DNA of 11,928 bases, from contig CALJLD010000047.1 in assembly GCA_937982665.1 (NCBI GenBank), positions 1 through 11,928 of the forward strand. Reading direction: 5' to 3'. Under the pieces are notes generated by a model that saw only the letters and a program-made list of their open reading frames with translations, ran no database searches and was not told the origin of the DNA. Position numbers and translations under genes: made by a program. This document shows, in pieces, positions 6,528-11,928 of this stretch; within the stretch, counting starts at the first letter, position 1, and each line of letters begins with the position of its first letter. This DNA is from an uncultured Planctomycetales bacterium. Its GTDB lineage: Bacteria > Planctomycetota > Planctomycetia > Pirellulales > S012-138.

Positions 6528-6600
6528 TACCCCCTACGGGAGTCGAACCCGTGTCGCCGGACTGAGAATCCGGTGTCCTAGGCCACTAGACGAAGGGGGC
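6528..6600 (-). tRNA. tRNA-Glu (anticodon CTC)
   Basis: A complete 73-base tRNA cloverleaf. The acceptor stem GCCCCCT pairs with AGGGGGT (with a G-U end pair), and A is the discriminator base. The D arm is GTC-TAGTGGCCTAG-GAC. The anticodon stem CCGGA/TCCGG encloses the loop TTCTCAG, giving anticodon CTC (Glu, GAG codons). The T arm is ACGGG-TTCGACT-CCCGT. The 3' CCA is not encoded; the next bases are TTT. A -35-like TTGACA lies upstream and a terminator follows. tRNA genes are frequent integration targets, and the recombinase gene sits just beyond the 3' end. Confidence 0.95.
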
Positions 6601-6639
6601 CAATTGTCGCCGCGAACAAGTGTGGGCGGCGAGATGGTT

Positions 6640-6668
6640 ATCTTGTGCGGCAGAGTAGACTTTGTCAA
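6640..6668 (-). promoter_or_regulatory. Candidate promoter of tRNA-Glu
   Basis: On the minus strand a perfect -35 hexamer TTGACA (6663-6668) is followed after 17 bases by CAAGAT (6640-6645), a modest -10 match. The predicted start would fall near 6633, leaving a leader of about 33 bases before the tRNA. The -35 is convincing; the -10 is weak. Confidence 0.5.
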
Positions 6669-6758
6669 TTCGCGGAATGCATCCAGCCCAAATCTATCAG
6701 CCTGCGAATTTGAGACGCGGTGAATCACTGAGACACAATTACACGACTAAGACACATG

Positions 6759-6776
6759 GCGAACGATTCGGTTCGC
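6759..6776. other. Stem-loop GCGAAC/GTTCGC downstream of the aminotransferase gene
   Basis: A perfect 6-bp inverted repeat with a 6-base loop lies about 40 bases past the stop of the aminotransferase gene. No T-run follows on either strand, so it is only a possible Rho-assisted end or mRNA 3' stabiliser. Apart from this and the tRNA promoter, I see nothing in 6601-6814. Confidence 0.35.
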
Positions 6777-6814
6777 TGCCGAAGGCGATTGTGTGGCTTG
6801 TCGGTGACCGCGGC

Positions 6815-8011
6815 CTAAGCTGCGCCGGCGACTGCAGCGTGGCGGCTAACAAAAAACGATCGGCAGGCTGAGACCACGCGGATTTGCTCTTCCGCGGTTA
6901 AGCCTGCGAAGATCGGCAGCGCCAAGACTTCGGTTGCTGCCTTTTCTGTTTCGGGGAGTTGTCCGTCAGCATAGTCCAACGCCGCGAAGCACTCCTGCTG
7001 ATGCACCGGCACCGGATAGTAGATCTCCGAGCCGATGTTGCGTTGGGCCAGGTAGGACCGCAGGGCATCTCGCTGCCCGTCGCGAACACGAATCACATAT
7101 TGATTCCAAACATGGCGGCACCGCTCATGCTGGTTGGGAAGTGTGATCCAATCCGTGAGTTGAGCCTCGTGGAACAAGTGGTCGTAACGACCGGCATTGC
7201 TGCGGCGGGCATCCGTCCATTCGTCCAGGTAGTTCCATTTGACGTTTAACACCGCGGCCTGCAAAGCGTCCAGGCGGCTGTTGATGCCAACCTCGCGATG
7301 ATAATACCGCGGCGCCATTCCATGCCCGCGCAACAGACGCAACCGCTGACCAATGTGCTCATCATCAGTTGTCAGCATCCCGCCATCGCCAAACCCGCCA
7401 AGGTTCTTTGTGGGATAAAAGCTGAAGCAGCCGATGTCGCCAATGCCGCCGGCGCGATGTCCATTGTACTCCGCGCCGATCGCTTGGGCCGCGTCTTCGA
7501 TCACGAACAACCCGTGCCGCCGCGCGAGCTTCATCACTTCGCCCATATCCGAACATTGCCCAAACAAATGGACTGGCATGATCGCCCGCGTGCTGCGAGT
7601 CACGGCGGACTCCATCGCTTCGGGATCAAGCTGAAAGTGCTCCGGTTCGATGTCCACAAACACAGGCACCGCGCCCAATCGCCAAACGGCACTCGCCGTG
7701 GCAAAGAACGTAAAGCTGGGCATGATTACTTCATCGCCAGGACCAATGTCCAAGGCCATCAACGCCAAGAGCAGCGCGTCACTGCCTGATGCACAGCCAA
7801 TGCCTTGGCCAACGCGGCAGTGTTCAGCGATGGTTGTTTCCAGTTGTTCAACTTCCGCGCCAAGGACAAAGCGGCCGGAGTCAGCAACTTGCCGCCAGGC
7901 GTTGTCCAACTCGCGGCGGAGCGGGCCGTTCTCGCGCGCGACGTCAATCAGCGGGACGCCGGCATCGTCATCAGGGCGGGGGTCAAACATGGAATAAGGA
8001 ACGCCGTTCAT
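6815..8011 (-). CDS. DegT/DnrJ/EryC1/StrS-family PLP-dependent sugar aminotransferase
   Basis: A 398-residue fold-type I PLP enzyme that transfers an amino group, usually from glutamate, to a keto-sugar nucleotide in the cytoplasm. The family landmarks are present: CASGSDAL (73-80) for the cofactor phosphate, PSFTFFATASAV (98-109), IEDAAQAIGA (171-180) with Asp173 for the pyridine nitrogen, SFYPTKNLGGFGDGG (197-211) with Lys202 as the Schiff-base lysine, and GINSRLDALQAAVL (242-255). Length is normal. The ATG at 8011 has no clear ribosome site; ATG at residue 8 (7990) is an equally possible start. It is divergent from lpxD/lpxI. Closest by feel are WbpE-like UDP-3-keto-hexose aminotransferases. 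Given the lipid A neighbours, a GnnB-like role making UDP-GlcNAc3N is possible, but no gnnA-like oxidoreductase is in the window. O-antigen or polysaccharide sugar synthesis is the alternative. Confidence 0.93.
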   Translation of the reverse strand: MNGVPYSMFDPRPDDDAGVPLIDVARENGPLRRELDNAWRQVADSGRFVLGAEVEQLETTIAEHCRVGQGIGCASGSDALLLALMALDIGPGDEVIMPSFTFFATASAVWRLGAVPVFVDIEPEHFQLDPEAMESAVTRSTRAIMPVHLFGQCSDMGEVMKLARRHGLFVIEDAAQAIGAEYNGHRAGGIGDIGCFSFYPTKNLGGFGDGGMLTTDDEHIGQRLRLLRGHGMAPRYYHREVGINSRLDALQAAVLNVKWNYLDEWTDARRSNAGRYDHLFHEAQLTDWITLPNQHERCRHVWNQYVIRVRDGQRDALRSYLAQRNIGSEIYYPVPVHQQECFAALDYADGQLPETEKAATEVLALPIFAGLTAEEQIRVVSACRSFFVSRHAAVAGAA

Positions 8012-8318
8012 GTTGGTGGTTCGCGGGTGTGTCGTTGTGTCAGACGTTTGCTAGGTTTGCGCATGCCGATCGAACATTCGCGCGAGACACTAAGAATCGA
8101 AAAGCAAAGCGTCAAGGGCGGTTCACAGGAGCCGATTCTGAAGTGGCGTTAACCGCGGGTGCTAGCAGTGCAGACGCACAGCATGCGTGCTTTGACCGGA
8201 TCGATCTTGTTTGGCAAACGTGGAAGCATTAGCATCGTCGCCGCAAAAGTCCGCGCAGAAAAAGCGATCCCCGCAACATCACTGACGGACTTTGACGCCC
8301 CTCGGAAAGGATGCCGAG
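8012..8318. promoter_or_regulatory. Divergent intergenic region upstream of lpxD and the aminotransferase gene
   Basis: These 307 bases contain no credible gene. A perfect 11-base dyad, GTTTGGCAAAC, is at 8209-8219. It overlaps a weak plus-strand promoter candidate: TTGTTT at 8207-8212, a 17-base spacer and TAGCAT at 8230-8235. The GC-rich start and end have no further clear signals. The dyad could be an operator; this is inference. Confidence 0.3.
8304..8311 (+). promoter_or_regulatory. Shine-Dalgarno GGAAAGGA deciding the lpxD start
   Basis: The purine-rich GGAAAGGA ends seven bases before the ATG at 8319. It supports this start rather than the in-frame TTG at 8292, which would place the site inside the gene. 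Confidence 0.6.
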
Positions 8319-9401
8319 ATGCATGCGACCCTTGCCGACCTGGCTGCTTTGGTGAGTGGACAGGTTATTGGCGACCCACGAACAATTATCGAAGGAGCCG
8401 ACACGCTGCGCGATGCGCGGGCCGGACAGATTACGTTTCTGGACTCGGTCGATAAAGAGTTTCTGTATCGCGCACATCTCAAGCGCGAGGAAACCGCGGC
8501 AGCGATTGTTGTTCCCTCTGACTTTGATCCCGCGCCCCTTCCCGGCATTGTGGTGGAGGATGTGCACGCGGCTTTCGCGGAAATTGTTGCCCAATTTCGC
8601 CCGCCGTGGCGACAACCGGAAGTGGGCATCAGCCCTCACGCTTACATTTCACCGCACGCCAAGATTGGCGAGAACGTCAACGTTCATTGCGGTGCGATGA
8701 TTGGCGACGACGTGTGGATTGGCGACAACTGCACAATTCACTCCGGCGCGCGGATCATGGCTGGCAGCCGCATCGGCGAGAACGTGACCATCTTTCCCAA
8801 CGCTGTCTTGTACGAAGGCACCAACGTTGGACCGTTTGTGATCATTCATGCCTGCGCCGTGATTGGCGCTTATGGCTTTGGCTACAACATGGCCGATGGC
8901 CGCCACCAGCTTTCCGCCCAGTTAGGCAATGTCGAGATCGGACCGCATGTCGAAATCGGCTCGGGAACGACGGTCGATCGCGGTACATACGGATCAACCG
9001 TGATTGGCGAGGGTACCAAGATCGATGATCAGGTGATGATCGCACACAATTGCCGCATTGGCCGGCACAACCTGATTTGCTCGCAAGTGGGCATCGCCGG
9101 AAGCACAACCACAGGCGATTACGTGGTTATGGCCGGACAAGTGGGCGTGCGCGATCACGTGAAGATCGGAGACCGTGCCGTGCTGGCCGCCATGGCTGGG
9201 ATTTCGCAAGACGTGCCTGCCGGCGCGCGAATGCTGGGAATTCCCGCGACGCCCGAGCGTGAACAGAAAGTCAAGCAAGCACTGCTGAGCAAGCTGCCGA
9301 CGATGCGGCAACAATTGAAACAATTGCAGCAAGCGGTGGAAGAGTTGCAACGCCAAAGCGAGTCCAAGCCGGAGTCGGATCAGCAACGGCCTGCCGCATA
9401 G
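8319..9401 (+). CDS. lpxD: UDP-3-O-(3-hydroxyacyl)glucosamine N-acyltransferase
   Basis: A 360-residue acyltransferase that moves a 3-hydroxyacyl chain from acyl carrier protein to the 2-amino group of UDP-3-O-acyl-glucosamine, the third step of lipid A synthesis, in the cytoplasm. Residues 1-100 form the uridine-binding LpxD domain (LADLAALVSGQVIGDP, then ITFLDSVDKEFL). Residues 101-310 are left-handed beta-helix hexapeptide repeats, [IV]-G-x-x-[VT], such as IGENVNVHCGAMIGDDVWIG. The conserved catalytic His is H243 in QVMIAHNCRIG. GIP (307-309) closes the helix, and residues 313-347 form a Gln/Leu-rich coiled-coil helix like the C-terminal helix of known LpxD, followed by a polar tail. Length is close to the usual 340. 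The start is set by the ribosome site at 8304. lpxI follows after about 32 bases, so the two are probably co-transcribed. Confidence 0.96.
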   Translation: MHATLADLAALVSGQVIGDPRTIIEGADTLRDARAGQITFLDSVDKEFLYRAHLKREETAAAIVVPSDFDPAPLPGIVVEDVHAAFAEIVAQFRPPWRQPEVGISPHAYISPHAKIGENVNVHCGAMIGDDVWIGDNCTIHSGARIMAGSRIGENVTIFPNAVLYEGTNVGPFVIIHACAVIGAYGFGYNMADGRHQLSAQLGNVEIGPHVEIGSGTTVDRGTYGSTVIGEGTKIDDQVMIAHNCRIGRHNLICSQVGIAGSTTTGDYVVMAGQVGVRDHVKIGDRAVLAAMAGISQDVPAGARMLGIPATPEREQKVKQALLSKLPTMRQQLKQLQQAVEELQRQSESKPESDQQRPAA

Positions 9402-9433
9402 CAAAAAGATGACAGCGAAGAACTTTGCGGAGC

Positions 9434-10366
9434 ATGAAGTCAGTTTCCTCCATTCTGCGAATGCACGAAGCCCACACGCGGCGACGGCCACGGATCGGGT
9501 TGCTCGCTGGTTGGGGGGACTACCCGGTTTGCATCGCGGAGAAGTTGAAGCGGCTGAACTACGACATCTATTGCCTGGGCTTGAAAGGACACGCGGACGA
9601 GCGGCTGCGCGAGATCTGTCGCGGCTTTCGCTGGATTGGCGCCGCCAAGTTGGGGTTCGCCATTCGGTATTTTCGCCGGCACGAAGTGCAACAAGCGACG
9701 ATGGCCGGCAAGATCCCCAAGTCGATCTTCTATCAGCCGCTTGCGTTCCTGAAACACATTCCTGATTGGAAAGCCATTCAAACGTTTGGCGCGCACTTCT
9801 TGCGAAACAGCAAAGACCGCCGCGACGATTCGCTGTTGGCAACGCTGGTCAACGCCTTTGCGGATCACGGCATTGAGTTTCGCCCGCCCACCAACTACGT
9901 GCCGGAGTTAATTGTGGATTACGGATTGCTCACGCGACGCAAGCCCACGACCAGACAACTCAAGGACGTGGAGTTTGGCTGGAAGCTGGCCAAAGAAATG
10001 GGACGGCTGGATGTTGGCCAAAGCGTGGCCATCAAAGGTCAGGCGGCTCTTGCAATTGAAGCCATTGAAGGAACGGACGAGTGCATTCGTCGTGCGGGTG
10101 AGCTTTGCCCCGCTGGCGAGTTTACCATCGTCAAAGTCGCCAAGCCGCAACAAGACATGCGGTTTGACGTGCCCACCATCGGACGCGGCACGCTGGAAAC
10201 CATGGCCGCCGCCGGCGCTCGCGTGCTGGCCGTGGAAGCCGGCAAGACAATCATCGTGGGCGAGGACCAGGTCGTGGACTTCGCCAATCGCAACAAGATG
10301 GTGATCATAGCGTTGCAAGCAGACGGAGCGACACAAACTTTGGAAGTTCAAGACGCGGCGGCATAG
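9434..10366 (+). CDS. lpxI: UDP-2,3-diacylglucosamine hydrolase, LpxI (DUF1009) type
   Basis: A 310-residue enzyme that hydrolyses UDP-2,3-diacylglucosamine to lipid X and UMP, replacing LpxH in many bacteria. The N-terminal domain starts with a basic stretch and the glycine-rich IGLLAGWGDYP (21-31), then GKIPKS (92-97). The C-terminal DUF1009 domain contains FRPPTNYVPELI (149-160), DVGQSVAIKGQAALAIEAIEGTDE (193-216), the KPQQDMRFDVPTIG motif (237-250) with the probable catalytic-site Asp245, and AGKTIIVGEDQVV (269-281). It is slightly longer than the about 280 residues of Caulobacter LpxI, mainly at both ends. Start choice is uncertain: TTG 9425, ATG 9434 and ATG 9461 are all possible, and none has a well-spaced ribosome site. 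It lies directly behind lpxD on the same strand, which fits a lipid A operon. Confidence 0.93.
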   Translation: MKSVSSILRMHEAHTRRRPRIGLLAGWGDYPVCIAEKLKRLNYDIYCLGLKGHADERLREICRGFRWIGAAKLGFAIRYFRRHEVQQATMAGKIPKSIFYQPLAFLKHIPDWKAIQTFGAHFLRNSKDRRDDSLLATLVNAFADHGIEFRPPTNYVPELIVDYGLLTRRKPTTRQLKDVEFGWKLAKEMGRLDVGQSVAIKGQAALAIEAIEGTDECIRRAGELCPAGEFTIVKVAKPQQDMRFDVPTIGRGTLETMAAAGARVLAVEAGKTIIVGEDQVVDFANRNKMVIIALQADGATQTLEVQDAAA

Positions 10367-10401
10367 GAGTTGCAACCCAGCACTCTCATGTTGACGACGC
10401 T

Positions 10402-10447
10402 CGCCGTAGCGCGAAGACGGTGCAGCCACCCGCGGCTGCAAACGGCG
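10402..10447. repeat. Nested inverted repeat after lpxI
   Basis: The inner stem TGCAGCC (10421-10427) pairs perfectly with GGCTGCA (10434-10440) around a 6-base loop. The outer stem CGCCGT (10402-10407) pairs with ACGGCG (10442-10447). No T-run follows, so it is not a classic terminator, but it lies 35 bases past the lpxI stop and may protect or end that transcript. It has REP-like character. Confidence 0.55.
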
Positions 10448-10553
10448 GACACTCGCGTCGCCAAAAACTTGGAGACCACAGGCTGAACGAAGGGAAAGGT
10501 AGAAGACTCAAGGCCGGCTGTGACTCGCGCTTCCCGCTGGCCTCCCGCAATAT

Positions 10554-10598
10554 CCCACCTCTTTCAGACCCACCTCTTTTTGACCCACCTCTAAAAAC
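10554..10598. repeat. Three tandem 15-bp units beginning CCCACCTCT
   Basis: Units at 10554-10568, 10569-10583 and 10584-10598 share CCCACCTCT. The first two also share TTT and end in GA; the third has diverged at its end. The period is exactly 15 bases. They sit in otherwise gene-free DNA. Confidence 0.75.
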
Positions 10599-10690
10599 TC
10601 AGCCGGGTCTCCAAGTTTTTCTTTCTTTCGCCAAGCTGTTGCATGCCCATTCTGGTTTTGCATCAACGCCAGGTGGCGGCATGAGTTGAG

Positions 10691-11928
10691 CTAACGTCGG
10701 TTGCTGCCGTCGTTACGGATCGCTTCAAATCGAATAGAAAGCGGATCGCGCGCGCCCTCGTCACGGATTTCAAACATGTCGCCGAGTTCTTCATCATGAA
10801 TTGGCGTGTAAATGAGTGGTTGCTGCGAAACAAGACCAATTTCGATTGCGGGTAGGGACTCGTCAGCCACGTCTTGTAGAGTTGAGGGAAGTCCGCCTGT
10901 AGCGTGATAAATTTGCGCGAGACGGATAGCGATTCGTGCACTGACGCATTGTTGACGAAGGCTGAAAGCGACTTTTCGATAGATTGGGAATGTTCGAAGT
11001 TCTCGTGCTAACGGACTCCATTCGGAAATCGCCTCAAACTCTTCCTGGAGTTGCTCAGCCCGCTTGGTCGCCGATGGCGAGGGGTCATCGATGATGGCAA
11101 TGATCTCGTCGAAAACCCTCATTATTTCCAGTTGATCCTTGATTCGCAGTGCAGCGAAATTTGCGTAAAGCCATTGTGTTGTGGAACCAGAGTTTTGGAA
11201 CTGCTCCAGTGTCGCCCGATCGATCTTGGCTGCCGCGGAAAGATATCTTGCACGTTCGGTCAACAACATCGGGCGGAAATCAAACGTCGGTTCAATCTCC
11301 GCCAAAAGAGCGTCTATCTCTTGAAAGTGTTCAGTGTTTAGTGGGCCCGCGCCTAGCCGGTGTGCCAGCGAGGTCATTGTGTGGCGGAGATCTGCACTCC
11401 TCGTCATTTGCGAGTACCAAGCAGAGTCATCTCGAAATGCCCGAATCAGCAATAGTTGGTCTATTACGCATTGGGCGGCGTGATCGAGATCGGAGTCCGC
11501 GATAGCTAACGCAGATTCTGCTCGCAATCTGTCGCCCAATCTCCTCAACGTCATCACCTCATTATGTGTGACGTTCAAGGGAACGTGTGTGTCGTAGTCG
11601 TAGTCGACTTGGATAAAGGGCTTCGTCAAAGCTTCTCGTAAAAAAGCCAGCGGGCGGGGACTCTCGGACAACATGGTACGAACTTCCGCCAGTTGTTTGG
11701 GCGTGAGTTGGCCAAAGCTTCCGTAGTCCTTCTCGTTTGAGATGAACGTCCATGTTGCCGGCATTTGTCGATTGCGCGCCTTGGCGACGTCATCCGACAA
11801 GGCACGGCAAGCATGAACGTAGCTTGCAATTCCATTCTCCGCGTCCGCCACCGGCTCCGGACGCACATCGGCAAACCAGACAGGCTCGCCGCGTTCGCGA
11901 ATCTTGGCGATCTCCGCGTCGAGTTGGC
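10691..11928 (-). CDS. Planctomycete-type helical protein of unknown function, 5'-truncated by the window
   Basis: The reading frame stays open to the right edge, so the start lies outside; about 412 C-terminal residues are visible. The internal GTG at 11866 is not believed to be the start, because the residues before it (LDAEIAKIRERGEPVWFADV, then RPEPVADAENG) continue a pattern I associate with a planctomycete family (IRxRGEP followed by D-x-x-PPP-x-x-EN). The middle is mostly amphipathic helices, including YDYDTHVPLNVTHNEVMTLRRLG and AALRIKDQLEIMRVFDEII. Near the end, ARIAIRLAQIYHATGGLPSTLQDV, then QQPLIYTP, recalls the C-terminal part of pseudopilin-like proteins (RYR-G-YP-TLDDL, then GQPLxY). 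A signal or membrane anchor would be expected in the missing N-terminus. It stands alone on this strand behind the repeat region. Function unknown; an envelope location is inference. Confidence 0.8.
   Translation of the reverse strand, partial: QLDAEIAKIRERGEPVWFADVRPEPVADAENGIASYVHACRALSDDVAKARNRQMPATWTFISNEKDYGSFGQLTPKQLAEVRTMLSESPRPLAFLREALTKPFIQVDYDYDTHVPLNVTHNEVMTLRRLGDRLRAESALAIADSDLDHAAQCVIDQLLLIRAFRDDSAWYSQMTRSADLRHTMTSLAHRLGAGPLNTEHFQEIDALLAEIEPTFDFRPMLLTERARYLSAAAKIDRATLEQFQNSGSTTQWLYANFAALRIKDQLEIMRVFDEIIAIIDDPSPSATKRAEQLQEEFEAISEWSPLARELRTFPIYRKVAFSLRQQCVSARIAIRLAQIYHATGGLPSTLQDVADESLPAIEIGLVSQQPLIYTPIHDEELGDMFEIRDEGARDPLSIRFEAIRNDGSNRR

Larger units (their letters stand above)
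10367..10690. other. Intergenic region with repeat-like structure
   Basis: No gene is supported between lpxI and the next gene. The left half holds a nested inverted repeat (10402-10447), the middle three tandem 15-bp units (10554-10598). Read on the minus strand the tandem units give RGG-rich peptides, which from memory recur as spurious annotations in planctomycete genomes. That suggests a dispersed intergenic repeat family rather than coding DNA. Another dispersed-looking tract (10600-10680) follows, without a clear structure. Confidence 0.45.

Noticed and set aside
7298..7789. 163-codon plus-strand ORF
   Set aside because: Antisense to the aminotransferase gene, with low-complexity, His/Arg-rich translation.
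8994..9842. 282-codon minus-strand ORF
   Set aside because: It is antisense to lpxD and lpxI, both of which are recognised with full domains.
10420..10689. 89-codon plus-strand ORF after lpxI
   Set aside because: It lies on the repeat block and starts inside the inverted repeat; the translation is Pro-rich and not family-like.
1..11928. CRISPR array, transposase or insertion sequence ends
   Set aside because: No regularly spaced repeats of 20 bases or more, no transposase domain and no terminal inverted repeats were seen; the only tandem units are the three 15-bp ones at 10554-10598.

Overview
The window looks like chromosomal DNA of a planctomycete, probably Pirellulales-like, at the junction of an integrated element and a conserved core region. 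Family recognition points this way: a GYF_2-type domain fused to a membrane anchor and a beta-propeller, a tyrosine recombinase of the atypical Arg-poor type I associate with planctomycetes, an LpxI-type lipid A hydrolase, and a large helical secreted-type protein typical of the phylum. No database search was possible, so all family names come from reading the translations.

Left part (1 to about 6500) is accessory. It holds a 97-residue protein resembling 'plasmid-related' proteins (+), a doubtful 79-residue ORF (+), an 835-residue GYF/TM/propeller protein (-), a divergent XRE-type repressor (+), a 161-residue orphan (-), a hairpin-rich stretch ending in a strong leftward terminator, and a 514-residue tyrosine recombinase (-). 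The recombinase start lies about 185 bp from the 3' end of a tRNA-Glu(CTC) gene on the same strand. The strip between them carries a tRNA terminator hairpin and a repeated 11-bp motif that could be recombinase arm sites. This is the layout of a tRNA-targeted island whose right edge is in the window. No second copy of the tRNA 3' end was found, so the left edge is probably outside.

Right part (6601 to 10366) is more GC-rich by eye and looks like core genome: a DegT/DnrJ/EryC1 aminotransferase (-), then divergently lpxD and lpxI (+), 32 to 33 bp apart and probably one operon for lipid A synthesis (second UDP-GlcN acylation, then UDP-diacyl-glucosamine hydrolysis to lipid X). The aminotransferase could supply an amino sugar for the envelope, possibly the 3-amino sugar of N-acylated lipid A, but that is a guess.

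The stretch from 10367 to 10690 has no convincing gene. It contains a nested inverted repeat and three tandem 15-bp units and resembles a dispersed intergenic repeat. The last gene (10691 to the window end, -) is a 5'-truncated planctomycete-type helical protein with a pseudopilin-like C-terminus.
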